From: Chryseobacterium luquanense
GTDB lineage: Bacteria > Bacteroidota > Bacteroidia > Flavobacteriales > Weeksellaceae
Reading direction: 5' to 3'
DNA length: 64,000 nucleotides
Assembly: GCF_026460945.1 (NCBI RefSeq)
Contig: NZ_JAOVZV010000021.1
Span: 108,347 to 172,346 of the forward strand
A model generated the notes under the pieces. The model searched no databases. It was not told where the DNA came from and saw only the letters and a list, made by a program, of their open reading frames with translations. Below, piece by piece: positions 16,864 to 25,299 of the stretch. A program made the translations under genes and the position numbers. The first letter of the stretch is position 1, and every line of letters starts with the position of its first letter.

Positions 16864-17925
16864 ATGACTAAAAGCAAATTTTTTCACTGGATTATTCTGT
16901 TTTCCCTAACATTAAGTTTTACAAAAATGAATGCACAAAAAACTGTAGATAAACAAAATTTAAATTCGAAAGAACAGAATCTTGTAAAGATTTCTATATC
17001 CACGGCGATTGGAAATTTAGAAAATTTAAAATTAGATTTGAATAAAGGATTGGAAGCAGGACTTACCATCAATGAAATAAAGGAATTGCTCACTCAGTTG
17101 TATGCATATTGTGGTTTTCCGAGAAGTCTGAATGCAATCAATACCTTTAAAACTGTTCTCGATGACAGGAAATTAAAAGGCAAAAATGATATCGAAGGAA
17201 AGAAAATTGTTATCGAAAATAATATTGCTGATAAATATGAGCAAGGCAGAAAAACGTTGGAAACCCTCACAAAAACGCCACAATCCAAACCAGCACCGGG
17301 ATTTGGGGAATTTGCGCCTCGTATCGATGCATTTCTGAAAGAACATTTGTTTGCAGATATTTTTGTGAGCGATGTTCTGAGTTATCAGCAACGAGAATTG
17401 ATTACAATCTCAGCTTTGGCTTCTATTTCTGGTGTTGAATCTCAATTACAATCGCATATTAATATTGGAAAGAATACCGGAATTACAGAAAATCAATTAG
17501 TACAATTGGCAGATTTGATACAGGAATCTGTCGGTAAAACTCAGGCAAATACAGTCCGAAAAATCATCGGAAAACCACTTGTCCCAATTATCGAAAATGA
17601 TATGATGGTTCGCATCTCAGAAATAGAAATTATTCCTGAATTTTTGGAAGAATACAAATCTATTCTAAAAGAAGAAGCTTCGGCTTCGGTAAAATTAGAG
17701 AAAGGCGTCATTGCTATTTTCCCTATGAATGAGCAGAAAAATCCTAATCAGATTAGAATTGTAGAAATCTATGCTGATAAAGAAGCGTACCAGTTTCATT
17801 TGCAAACACCACATTTTCAACATTATAAAACTTCCACTTTGAAAATGGTAATGTCATTGAATTTAATCGATATGGAAACGCTTGACAAAGAAACAATGTC
17901 AAATATTTTTGAGAAAATAAAATAA
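16864..17925 (+). CDS. Exported double carboxymuconolactone decarboxylase-like protein with C-terminal ABM domain
   Basis: 353 residues from ATG 16864, chosen because it follows the cupin stop and opens directly onto a signal peptide (FFHWIILFSLTLSF). Three domains: CMD-like helices with LYAYCGFPRSLNAINTF (about 55-110), a second CMD-like unit with ITISALASISGVESQLQSH (about 170-240), and an antibiotic-biosynthesis-monooxygenase/quinol-monooxygenase-like domain (about 255-350; MMVRISEIEIIPEF). The AhpD-type Cys pair is not evident; a single Cys remains in the first unit. Function unknown; a periplasmic role in oxidant or quinone handling is inference. Confidence 0.75.
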   Translation: MTKSKFFHWIILFSLTLSFTKMNAQKTVDKQNLNSKEQNLVKISISTAIGNLENLKLDLNKGLEAGLTINEIKELLTQLYAYCGFPRSLNAINTFKTVLDDRKLKGKNDIEGKKIVIENNIADKYEQGRKTLETLTKTPQSKPAPGFGEFAPRIDAFLKEHLFADIFVSDVLSYQQRELITISALASISGVESQLQSHINIGKNTGITENQLVQLADLIQESVGKTQANTVRKIIGKPLVPIIENDMMVRISEIEIIPEFLEEYKSILKEEASASVKLEKGVIAIFPMNEQKNPNQIRIVEIYADKEAYQFHLQTPHFQHYKTSTLKMVMSLNLIDMETLDKETMSNIFEKIK

Positions 17926-18000
17926 ATTAAAATTTAATTCTTAGTCTACTGTTTCGTTCAAATAATTCTGATTTTATCATTAAAATTTTACTTAAATATT

Positions 18001-18384
18001 TTAGTTGGGCAAATCTATTTGCTCAGTTTTTTTATGGAATTTATCTCTGTAATCAATTCCCCATTTTGCGATTTCATCAATGACAGAGCTTAGTGTTTTA
18101 CCGTGTTCTGTGATTTGATATTCAACAGTGACAGGTTTTGTATCAAGAACAGTACGAATAATTAAATGATTCATTTCCAAATCCTGAAGTTCTTTTGAAA
18201 GCATTTTCGAGCCAATTCCGTCAACTTCTCTTACCAAATCCATAAAGCGAAGTTTATCTCCTAACATTAAAGTACCCAAAATGTGAAATTTCCATTTGCC
18301 TGAAAGGATTTCCATGGTATCTTTTATTGCCAGAATTCTTTTTTCACAAATTCTGTTATTGTTAAACTCAGGTTCTTTTTTCAT
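18001..18384 (-). CDS. HxlR family transcriptional regulator
   Basis: 127-residue winged-helix protein: CEKRILAIKDTMEILSGKWK, RFMDLVREVDGIGSKMLSKE, VEYQITEHGKTLSSVIDEIAKWG. A Cys precedes the first helix as in redox-sensing relatives. It is divergent from the DsbA-like gene at 18583, which it probably controls through the repeats at 18426-18468. Confidence 0.9.
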   Translation of the reverse strand: MKKEPEFNNNRICEKRILAIKDTMEILSGKWKFHILGTLMLGDKLRFMDLVREVDGIGSKMLSKELQDLEMNHLIIRTVLDTKPVTVEYQITEHGKTLSSVIDEIAKWGIDYRDKFHKKTEQIDLPN

Positions 18385-18425
18385 AATTTATTAATAAAAT
18401 TGAAGGTTTGCAAATGTAGAAAATT

Positions 18426-18468
18426 AAACTACAGTTTCATAGAGGAAAGTAGTTTCATAGAGGAAAGT
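18426..18468. promoter_or_regulatory. Candidate HxlR operator with an 18-bp tandem duplication
   Basis: The 18-mer AGTTTCATAGAGGAAAGT occurs twice in perfect tandem (18433-18450 and 18451-18468). The duplication creates an inverted repeat AAACTAC (18426-18432)/GTAGTTT (18449-18455) with a 16-nt spacer. It lies between the divergent HxlR and DsbA-like genes. Confidence 0.5.
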
Positions 18469-18582
18469 AAGGATGATTTTTATTGTATTGAATTATAAAT
18501 TTGCATCGATATTTTAAGTATCAACGACTAGGCATCGTTTTAAAAACACAAATGATGAAAAAGGATTTTTCGAATTAAACTG

Positions 18583-19590
18583 ATGAAAATTAAATTGTTA
18601 ACAGTAGTTTGTTTAACCATAACTGCGTTTTATTGTTCAGGACAAAATATAAAGAAAACGAAAATGACAGATTCGATAACTAATAATCCGTTGATTTGTG
18701 ACCCGGTAGAAGGCGTTTGCGGAGTTCCTGAAAATAGTGAAACAATAAAAATTAAAAAACAAAAATCTGAAAAACCTGTTAAAATTATCTATTTTACAGA
18801 CCCGATTTGTTCGTCTTGTTGGGGAATAGAGCCTCAATTAAGAAAATTAAAGCTTGAATATGGCGATAATATTGAAATCGACTATAGAATGGGCGGATTG
18901 CTTCCGGATTGGAGTTATAGCAGTGGCGGAATCAGCAAACCTTCAGATGTGGCGCACCATTGGGATGAAGTAAGTCTGCACTACGAAATGCCGATTGATG
19001 GTGATATTTGGTTGGAAGATCCATTAGATTCGTCTTATCCTCCTTCGATAGCATTTAAAGCATCTCAAATTCAGAGTAAAGAAAAGGCTGCATTATTGAT
19101 GAGAGAAATGCGGGAAATGTTGTTTCTGAATAAGAAAAATATTGCAAAATGGGAACATATTGCAAAAGCAGCAGAAAGAGTAGGACTTAATGTGGAGCAA
19201 TTGAAGAATGATTTTGAGGGTCAAGGGAAAATTCTTTTTGAAGAAGACTTAAAATTAGCTAAAGAAAACGGTGTGAGAGGTTTTCCTTCAATATCTTTTA
19301 TGAATGATTCAGGAAATAAAGAGATGATTTACGGTACAAAACCTTATCCTTTTTATGAAACAGCAGTTTTGAAAATGTTTCCGAAAGCTCAGAAAAATGA
19401 ATATTCAAAAAACTGGGAAGCGTTATTTGAAAAATACCCATCACTTACGGCTAAAGAATTTGCTGTTTTATCAGATTTAAAAAAGATTGAAAGTGAAAAA
19501 ATATTAGACGACCTTTTCATAAAAGGTAAACTCGAAAAACTTACAACAAAAAACGGTTCTTTATGGACTGTAAAAGCAATTGAAGAATAA
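18583..19590 (+). CDS. Exported DsbA-family thioredoxin-fold protein
   Basis: 335 residues. An N-terminal hydrophobic signal (residues 3-18) is followed by a short Cys-containing segment ICDPVEGVCGVPE (about 38-50). The DsbA/FrnE-type thioredoxin domain follows, with active site FTDPICSSCWGIEPQL (Cys76/Cys79), MGGLLPDW and the cis-Pro region GVRGFPSISF. The C-terminal about 65 residues form an added helical tail. It probably acts in thiol-disulfide exchange in the periplasm. Divergence from an HxlR regulator suggests induction by thiol stress. Confidence 0.83.
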   Translation: MKIKLLTVVCLTITAFYCSGQNIKKTKMTDSITNNPLICDPVEGVCGVPENSETIKIKKQKSEKPVKIIYFTDPICSSCWGIEPQLRKLKLEYGDNIEIDYRMGGLLPDWSYSSGGISKPSDVAHHWDEVSLHYEMPIDGDIWLEDPLDSSYPPSIAFKASQIQSKEKAALLMREMREMLFLNKKNIAKWEHIAKAAERVGLNVEQLKNDFEGQGKILFEEDLKLAKENGVRGFPSISFMNDSGNKEMIYGTKPYPFYETAVLKMFPKAQKNEYSKNWEALFEKYPSLTAKEFAVLSDLKKIESEKILDDLFIKGKLEKLTTKNGSLWTVKAIEE

Positions 19591-19615
19591 ACCATTTCAC
19601 AAGATATCAATAAAT

Positions 19616-19647
19616 AAAAGGCATGAATTTAATTTTCATGCCTTTTT
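19616..19647 (+). terminator. Rho-independent terminator after the DsbA-like gene
   Basis: AAAAGGCATGAA (19616-19627) pairs with TTCATGCCTTTT (19635-19646) around a 7-nt loop, and T residues close the site. Confidence 0.85.
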
Positions 19648-19695
19648 GTTTTTACAAATTTCGATAAACGGTAAATATTAAATTTCATTATATAT

Positions 19696-20028
19696 TTAAT
19701 GGGACGCAGATTTTGAAAAAACATTAATTACCACAACGCCTATTATAATTAAAACGATTCCTAGAATTGCGGGGAAATCTAGAGATTGTTTATAAACAAA
19801 ATATCCGATTAAAGAAATCAAAACAATTCCTACAGCAGACCAGATTGCATAAGCAATTCCTATCGGAATTACTTTTATTGCGTGAGTAAGAAGATAAAAC
19901 GAAGCCGACATTGCAACCACAAAAATTATTGTCTGTAATGGTTTGGTAAAGCCTTCCGAAGCTTTTAGAAATGAAGTTGCTACCGATTCGAAAAGTATGG
20001 CAAATGCTAAAAATATATAATTTTTCAT
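19696..20028 (-). CDS. SMR family multidrug efflux transporter
   Basis: 110 residues with four hydrophobic segments, the exact size of EmrE/QacE-type small multidrug resistance proteins. The essential acidic residue Glu14 is in LAFAILFESVATSFLKAS. GIAYAIWSAVG marks helix 3 and GIVLIIIGVVVINVFS helix 4. Works as a dimer exchanging protons for cationic drugs or guanidinium-type compounds. Divergent from an NrtR-like regulator whose operator lies in the shared intergenic region. Confidence 0.93.
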   Translation of the reverse strand: MKNYIFLAFAILFESVATSFLKASEGFTKPLQTIIFVVAMSASFYLLTHAIKVIPIGIAYAIWSAVGIVLISLIGYFVYKQSLDFPAILGIVLIIIGVVVINVFSKSASH

Positions 20029-20125
20029 GTCATTAAATTTAATAATTTCTTTTAATTAAGCTATTGTTGATGTATTATTTTTAGAAAAATTTTTGAGTTT
20101 AAAAAGTTAATTATATTTTATGTGG

Positions 20126-20162
20126 TAGGATTTTTCTAATCCTATTTTGGTCGTTATCTTTG
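20126..20162 (+). promoter_or_regulatory. Palindromic operator and -7 box of the NrtR-like regulator
   Basis: TAGGATT (20126-20132) and AATCCTA (20138-20144) form a perfect inverted repeat with a 5-nt spacer (19 bp in all). It is 10 bp upstream of the -7 box TATCTTTG (20155-20162). Size and location fit an NrtR-family autoregulatory operator. Confidence 0.55.
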
Positions 20163-20180
20163 TGGTTTAATAAAAACTTC

Positions 20181-20906
20181 ATGAATTCAAATTTTATTCA
20201 GACTTATGTTTCCGTAGACTGTGTGGTTTTTGGTTTTGACCATGAAAACCGACTGAATATTTTACTGGTTCAGAAATATCTCGATGAAATGCCTCTAGAA
20301 AGGTCGAAAAGATTGCCAGGAAGTTTGATTTTGAGTAATGAAGATGTCGATGATGCTGCACAAAGAGTTTTAACTGAGCTTACAGGAATCAAAAAAATGG
20401 TTTTGAAACAGTTCAAATGTTATGCAGACCCGAACAGAGCGAGTAATGAGGACGATATAAAATGGATGGGGAAGGAGTATAAACATCAGATTGAAAGAAT
20501 TATCACGGTTGCTTATCTTTCTCTCTGTAAAATTGACCACAAAATTAACAGCGCAAAGTATGATACTGTGGATTGGTGTACGATTGATAAAGTTCCGATG
20601 CTTCCTTTCGATCATAACAAAATCATCACAGAATCATTAATAGAAATTAGAAAGTGGATTGAAACCGATTTCTCAATTATTTTTGAACTTCTTCCCAAAA
20701 AATTTACTATTAGACAATTGTATCAATTATACAATTCTTTGAGCGAAAAGAATATTGATATTAAAAATTTTCATAAAAAAATTGCTACATTTTCTTACAT
20801 CATTCCTTTGGATGAAATGGAGAAAAATGTTTCGCACCGAGCGGCAAGATTTTACAAATTTGATGCTAAAATTTACAAGAAAAATTATAATAAGCTGATT
20901 AAATAA
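20181..20906 (+). CDS. NrtR-like transcriptional regulator (inactive NUDIX domain plus winged helix)
   Basis: 241 residues from ATG 20181; an ATG at 20160 is rejected because it lies inside the -7 box. Residues about 8-140 follow a NUDIX fold (VDCVVFGFDHENRLNILLVQ), but the Nudix box reads GSLILSNEDVDDAAQRVLTE with the REUxEE catalytic core lost, so hydrolysis is unlikely. The rest is the NrtR-type C-terminal winged helix (KKFTIRQLYQLYNSLSEKNI; RAARFYKFD). In Bacteroidetes such proteins respond to sugars or nucleotide-sugar ligands. Its ligand is unknown. Confidence 0.85.
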   Translation: MNSNFIQTYVSVDCVVFGFDHENRLNILLVQKYLDEMPLERSKRLPGSLILSNEDVDDAAQRVLTELTGIKKMVLKQFKCYADPNRASNEDDIKWMGKEYKHQIERIITVAYLSLCKIDHKINSAKYDTVDWCTIDKVPMLPFDHNKIITESLIEIRKWIETDFSIIFELLPKKFTIRQLYQLYNSLSEKNIDIKNFHKKIATFSYIIPLDEMEKNVSHRAARFYKFDAKIYKKNYNKLIK

Positions 20907-20922
20907 TTTAATGTATTCAATG

Positions 20923-21705
20923 TTATAAATTTTTGATCTCAACAGTATTAAACTCAAAAGGAATTTTTTTAACTGAAACTTTATTTTCAATTAAAAGGTC
21001 GATGCGGATTTCATTTCTTTCTGAATCTGTCATCTCTTTTTTCAGTTTAATCATTTTATAACTGATGCCTGTTTCCGGATTTCTCAATGTCAAATTATTG
21101 TAACCAAATTCTATTTCATCATTGACTACAGGTAGAAAATCTTGATTTTTACTACTTTTGAAAGCATACATTAAATCGTAAAATTTAAAATCAATCTTTT
21201 TGAAATTTTCATTGTCTTTTAATTTTATAAAAGCTTTTTTAATCTCTTCTGAATCTACAATGCTAAAATATAATACGTTTGTATTTGCTGTATTTGGATT
21301 GATTAAATTGGTGTTTTTCTTTAAATTTTTAACCTTATCTAATTTCAGATAAGATTTATTTTGCTCCGCAGGTTTGAAATATCTGAGTTTACCTTTAATA
21401 TCAACCGTTTTAAATTTTTTGGAAGGAATTTGATAACGTATTAAAACGTTCGCTCTTTGGAAAATCTGCTCCACATTATGATTGTCTTTCAGAAATTCGT
21501 CTTTGTTGGTTTTCGTAGTAATAGTGTCAATTTTTATCAAATGAAATTTATCGTTGGGTTTATTTTCAATTTCTAAACTTAATTCAATGAAATCGCCATA
21601 TTGTTTTGCATTAGAAATAATTACTTTTTCCTGCGAATACAAAAAAGAACTGATGATAAATGAGGTGAAAATGATTATTTTTCCTGTGACAAATTTACTT
21701 TGCAT
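20923..21705 (-). CDS. Exported hypothetical protein
   Basis: 260 residues with a signal peptide (GKIIIFTSFIISSFLYSQ). The mature part is Lys-rich and predicted mainly beta, without recognisable motifs, repeats or Cys. It lies 17 nt downstream of another hypothetical gene on the same strand and probably shares its transcript. No family is recognised. Confidence 0.7.
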   Translation of the reverse strand: MQSKFVTGKIIIFTSFIISSFLYSQEKVIISNAKQYGDFIELSLEIENKPNDKFHLIKIDTITTKTNKDEFLKDNHNVEQIFQRANVLIRYQIPSKKFKTVDIKGKLRYFKPAEQNKSYLKLDKVKNLKKNTNLINPNTANTNVLYFSIVDSEEIKKAFIKLKDNENFKKIDFKFYDLMYAFKSSKNQDFLPVVNDEIEFGYNNLTLRNPETGISYKMIKLKKEMTDSERNEIRIDLLIENKVSVKKIPFEFNTVEIKNL

Positions 21706-21722
21706 AGCTTATTTATTAAGAT

Positions 21723-22274
21723 TTAGTACAGAAAGAAAACCAAATCTTTATTTTCTTTGATTGCTTTATTAAAGGCAAATTCAAAATCTTCTTTTTCTGT
21801 TTTTAAATAATCTGAATCAACTCCTTTTCTTTCGGTTAAGGCTAAAAATTTTGATTTTTCTGTCTGTAAATCTGCAGCATAAATACTGTATACTTCAGGA
21901 AAATCTGATGAAAACGGAATAGGAATAAAAGCCTTATAAGTCTCTTTTGGAATTTCCCAATAATAATTCGTTGAAAACTCATCGTTTGGCGAATCAACTA
22001 TTTCTCCAAAATATTCACAAAGTTTTTCGTAAACATAACCATACAAATAGGCGAGTTCAGGAAATCTGATTTCTCCATTAATAATATCAGTTAAAACAGC
22101 TTGTGAATTCTTTTCTTCATTCAAATTATCATCAAAATCGAAATCATCATTTAGCTCATCCAATGAATCTGATAATTCGTTTAGAAGAGAAGTCAATATC
22201 TCTTGATCTTTGCTTCCGTAAAGATTTTTAATGTTTGCAGAATCTGTTACATAGCCTGTTACGTAATATCCCAT
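21723..22274 (-). CDS. Hypothetical protein, possibly DUF7691-like
   Basis: 183 residues, acidic, no signal peptide. The opening MGYYVTGYVTD followed by a segment rich in Asp/Glu (about 35-55, NDDFDFDD) and a folded middle with LAYLYGYVYEKLCEYFGE resembles small bacterial DUF7691-type proteins as remembered; this is a weak match. It precedes a secreted hypothetical gene on the same strand. Confidence 0.6.
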   Translation of the reverse strand: MGYYVTGYVTDSANIKNLYGSKDQEILTSLLNELSDSLDELNDDFDFDDNLNEEKNSQAVLTDIINGEIRFPELAYLYGYVYEKLCEYFGEIVDSPNDEFSTNYYWEIPKETYKAFIPIPFSSDFPEVYSIYAADLQTEKSKFLALTERKGVDSDYLKTEKEDFEFAFNKAIKENKDLVFFLY

Positions 22275-22361
22275 TGCTTAGTTTTTAATATTAATGTTTT
22301 TGAAATTCAAATATAACAAAAGACTGTGAATTAGTTTTCTGTCTTAAATTTAAAATTGAAA

Positions 22362-22394
22362 CAAAAAAATACTCCAAATTTAAATTGGAGTATT
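22362..22394 (-). terminator. Rho-independent terminator of the receiver gene
   Basis: Read on the minus strand, AATACTCCAA pairs with TTGGAGTATT (22385-22394 with 22368-22377), followed by a T-rich tract corresponding to plus-strand A at 22363-22369. Confidence 0.8.
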
Positions 22395-22411
22395 GTATTA
22401 TAGTATTTTTA

Positions 22412-22768
22412 TTACGCAGTAAGTTTTTCTATTTTTACCAAAACATCATCGATATCGAAAGGTTTTGGGATAAATTCATCGGCTTGGCAAGAATTAATCA
22501 CATTTTCAGCTTTTGCATGAGCGCTGATAATCATCACAGGAATTTTTGAAGTTGCTTCATTTTCCTTGATCTGATTGCATAAATCTGTACCGGAACCATC
22601 AGGAAGTCTTACATCCAGGATGAAAATATCAGGAACTACAGATTTGTCTCTGCTATTGAAAGCTTCAACGGTAGCAAAAGAACGCACATCATAATTTTCG
22701 AATGACAGGAGCAATTGTAATGCATCTCTGATGCCTGTCTCATCTTCTACGATAAAAATTGTTTTCAT
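22412..22768 (-). CDS. Single-domain response regulator (CheY-like receiver)
   Basis: 118 residues, a receiver domain with no output domain. Acidic pocket Glu8/Asp9, phosphoacceptor Asp52 in FILDVRLPDGSG, Ser82 in MIISAHAK and Lys104 in FIPKPFD are all in place, so it should be phosphorylatable. No kinase is adjacent. Such stand-alone receivers act by protein-protein contact or as phosphorelay intermediates. It is monocistronic, with its own terminator. Confidence 0.92.
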   Translation of the reverse strand: MKTIFIVEDETGIRDALQLLLSFENYDVRSFATVEAFNSRDKSVVPDIFILDVRLPDGSGTDLCNQIKENEATSKIPVMIISAHAKAENVINSCQADEFIPKPFDIDDVLVKIEKLTA

Positions 22769-22816
22769 AATTCTTGGTTGGCAAAAACAAAGCCAATCTT
22801 CAGACTGCCGAAAAAT

Positions 22817-23977
22817 TTATTGATTAAAAAATTCTAACATTGTCGAAAGAGAATTTTTACTATGCATTTTCTCTCCATTGTCAAGAGATTCTTGTGCAAT
22901 TACTGAAGCTCTTTTTCTCATTTCTTTTTCATAATGTGAAATAGATTCTAAAATAGATTTGTACTCATTATTCGTTAAATACTCACTCAATTCTAAAGCA
23001 TCAAGCATTGCCATATTAACACCTTCCCCGGCAAAAGGAGGCATCAAATGCGCTGCATCACCCAATAAAGTCAAATTATCTTGTGATTCCCAAGTTTGGT
23101 CTAAAGGCATGCAATAAATCGGACGTGGAATAAACGGAGTAGAAGTATTTTCAAATAATTCATGCCAAATATCGCTCCATTCTGCATAGTTTGATTTGAA
23201 CCAATCTAAAACCTTATCTCTGTCTGAAAAATCTAATCCGCTTTTTGTTACCCAATTTTCTTCTGCTTTAAAACTAACATAAAATCCAATTTCTCCATCA
23301 GCTTTTTGTCCCATTAAAATATTTTGCTCATTTCCGAATGCCATAATTTTTCCGCCTTTAAGAATTGAAGAAATCTTCGGAACCGAATCTTCAGCATTAT
23401 AAATATTTCCTTCAAGCATCAAAATTCCTGAATAAAATGGCTTTATATGGGTTAAATAAGGTCTTATTTTCGAATTTGCTCCATCTGCAGCGATAACAAT
23501 ATCTGCATAAACATCTTTTTCGTTTTTGAAATGTAAAACCCAGCCTTCATTTTCTTTTTCCATAGATAAAAAGTGGCTGTCCCAAATAATTGTATCGGGT
23601 TGTAATGATTCTAAAAGTATTTTTCTTAAAACACCTCGGTCAATTTCAGGGCGGAAATGTTCATAACCAAAATTCTCTTCTTTTTTATCAGTCTCATGCT
23701 CGTTGTAGAAAATTTCGGCTTGGGGATTTACAATCGTTGTTTTATCGGCTCCAATCATGAAATTCTTTTTGAACTCTTCCATTAATCCCGCTTTTTGCAA
23801 AGCTGCCAAACCTGAGTTTTCATGTAAATCTAAAGGAGAACCTTGCACTCTTGCATTTTTATCTATATCTCTTTCGTACACTTTTACCTCGATATTTTTC
23901 AATTGTAAAAGTTTTGCCAATGTTAATCCACCTGGACCACCGCCGATTATTGCGACTTGTTTATTTTGTAACAACAT
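22817..23977 (-). CDS. TetX-like FAD-dependent monooxygenase
   Basis: 386 residues of class A flavoprotein monooxygenase. FAD motif VAIIGGGPGGLTLAKLLQ (GxGxxG), VYERD, then the TetX-style SPLDLHENSGLAALQKAGL, the DG motif VIAADGANSKIRPYL, and GDAAHLMPPFAGEGVNMAML near residue 300. Length and block order agree with TetX, the tetracycline 11a-hydroxylase, better than with phenol or ubiquinone hydroxylases. Whether it accepts tetracyclines is untested; many homologues in this clade act on other substrates. The upstream AraC gene on the same strand is 25 nt away and probably co-transcribed. Confidence 0.88.
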   Translation of the reverse strand: MLLQNKQVAIIGGGPGGLTLAKLLQLKNIEVKVYERDIDKNARVQGSPLDLHENSGLAALQKAGLMEEFKKNFMIGADKTTIVNPQAEIFYNEHETDKKEENFGYEHFRPEIDRGVLRKILLESLQPDTIIWDSHFLSMEKENEGWVLHFKNEKDVYADIVIAADGANSKIRPYLTHIKPFYSGILMLEGNIYNAEDSVPKISSILKGGKIMAFGNEQNILMGQKADGEIGFYVSFKAEENWVTKSGLDFSDRDKVLDWFKSNYAEWSDIWHELFENTSTPFIPRPIYCMPLDQTWESQDNLTLLGDAAHLMPPFAGEGVNMAMLDALELSEYLTNNEYKSILESISHYEKEMRKRASVIAQESLDNGEKMHSKNSLSTMLEFFNQ

Positions 23978-24002
23978 GCTTTTTAATTTTATTAGAGCAA
24001 AA

Positions 24003-24749
24003 TTATGATTGCTTATAAACTAAAAATTGTAAAAATCGGTCATTTTCATTTTTGTGTAATTCTTTTGGGGAAACACCGGAAAATTGTTTGATTTCTTTGA
24101 TGAAATGTGATTGGTCTGTAAAATTGAGTTGAGGGTAAAGTTCTCCTTTATTGATGTGTGGAAGAGAAGCTTGAAAACGCAATATTTTGCAGTAAGCTTT
24201 TAATGAAAGTCCGAATTGTTGATTAAAATATCTGTTAATTTGGCGTTGGCTCCATGATATTTTCTCGGAAAGTTCTTTTATTGTAATTTCTCCGTTTGAT
24301 TCGAATATCAATTTAAATAAATTAAGCTTGCGTCCATCAATGGTTTTCGGTAATATTGAACTTATTTTTTGAGAGATTTTTGAGCAAAACTTTTCAAAGT
24401 CTTTTAAATCTTCAATAGTAATATCCCAAAAATTACTAGGCAATATTTTTCCGGAATTGATGATTTCAGCTACAGATTGATTAAAAATATATTCTATAGC
24501 AATCGGATTAAAACTCACTGCGCAAAATGAGGAAATTTGATGATTGGTATATTTGGGTTCGGTTTCTAAGCCTAATAAAGCAACTTGAAAATCACCTTTA
24601 TCATTAATTGAAAAATTTAAATCAATTTTCCCATTTGGAATAATTACAACATCTTTTTGTGTGGAAAGATTTTGTAAAGAAGAAAAACAATACACGAAAT
24701 CACTTAACGAAGTATCTGGTTCGACGAGTTTGAATTCTAAACTTTCCAT
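24003..24749 (-). CDS. AraC family regulator (short, with N-terminal DUF6597-like sensor)
   Basis: 248 residues. The N-terminal about 130 residues, with LVEPDTSLSDFVYCFSSLQN and FSINDKGDFQVALLG, fit the compact sensor of the DUF6597/AraC group. The C-terminal half has ISWSQRQINRYFNQQFGLS and the conserved NFTDQSHFIKEIKQFSGVSP. Immediately upstream of the TetX-like gene and likely its regulator. Confidence 0.87.
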   Translation of the reverse strand: MESLEFKLVEPDTSLSDFVYCFSSLQNLSTQKDVVIIPNGKIDLNFSINDKGDFQVALLGLETEPKYTNHQISSFCAVSFNPIAIEYIFNQSVAEIINSGKILPSNFWDITIEDLKDFEKFCSKISQKISSILPKTIDGRKLNLFKLIFESNGEITIKELSEKISWSQRQINRYFNQQFGLSLKAYCKILRFQASLPHINKGELYPQLNFTDQSHFIKEIKQFSGVSPKELHKNENDRFLQFLVYKQS

Positions 24750-24851
24750 TTTTTTCTAAAGTAGATTTAAAAATAGCTAAAAATTATTTATCTCATAAAA
24801 TAAATGGAAAATTATATGATAATTTGAGATGTGAAAGTTAATTTAATTATC

Positions 24852-25076
24852 TTATTTTAAAACCGTGTAATCACCTTCTTTTAATTGTGGTTTCCAATGA
24901 GATAATTCTGAATATTTGATTAAAATTTGATCCATTGCTGAATAATACCCGTTATAAGCTCCAAGAAGCCTTTCTTTTTTATCGTGTATCAAGGTTACTT
25001 TTTTAGGTTTATATCTATATGCGGCTTCATAAATAGAAATTCCTTCAAAAAAATTATTAATTAGAAATTTATTGGA
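24852..25076 (-). pseudogene. C-terminal remnant of an unknown protein
   Basis: Open minus-strand frame of 74 codons with no usable start. It begins after an in-frame stop at 25077-25079, inside the LacI operator. The peptide contains FFEGISIYEAAYRYKPKK, LLGAYNGYYSAMDQILIKYS and ends LKEGDYTVLK; its composition is clearly protein-like. The missing N-terminal part may be the 36-residue fragment at 30795-30905, in the same orientation on the far side of the sugar module. Family unknown. Confidence 0.5.
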
Positions 25077-25088
25077 TTAAACGTTTAA
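25077..25088. promoter_or_regulatory. LacI-type operator, copy 1
   Basis: TTAAACGTTTAA, a perfect 12-bp palindrome centred on CG as in LacI-family sites. An identical copy is at 26325-26336. Located 211 bp upstream of the lacI-type gene. Confidence 0.6.
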
Positions 25089-25164
25089 CCAAAATTTAAT
25101 ATTAGAGTCGAGATTTATAATGATAAGTTAATATGACATTCTCTTAAATTGTTTTAAATATTTG

Positions 25165-25184
25165 ATTTACAATACATTGTAAAT
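25165..25184. promoter_or_regulatory. Inverted repeat upstream of the LacI gene
   Basis: ATTTACAA (25165-25172) and TTGTAAAT (25177-25184) form an 8-bp perfect inverted repeat separated by TACA. A half-site AATGTAAAT recurs at 25283-25291 just before the start codon. It is a candidate second regulator site. Apart from this, the copy-1 operator and the gene remnant, nothing is seen in 24750-25299. Confidence 0.4.
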
Positions 25185-25299
25185 TATTTTACTTATTTTT
25201 AAAATTCCCCAAATTACATATTTTTTCCAATTGACGAAAAAAAATTGGCTATTGTTTTTTTAATTTATTATTAAATACTTTGCAATGTAAATCAGACCA

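Noticed and set aside
18433..18468. CRISPR-like repeat
   Set aside because: Two adjacent 18-mers without spacers are a tandem duplication, not an array; no cas genes are present.
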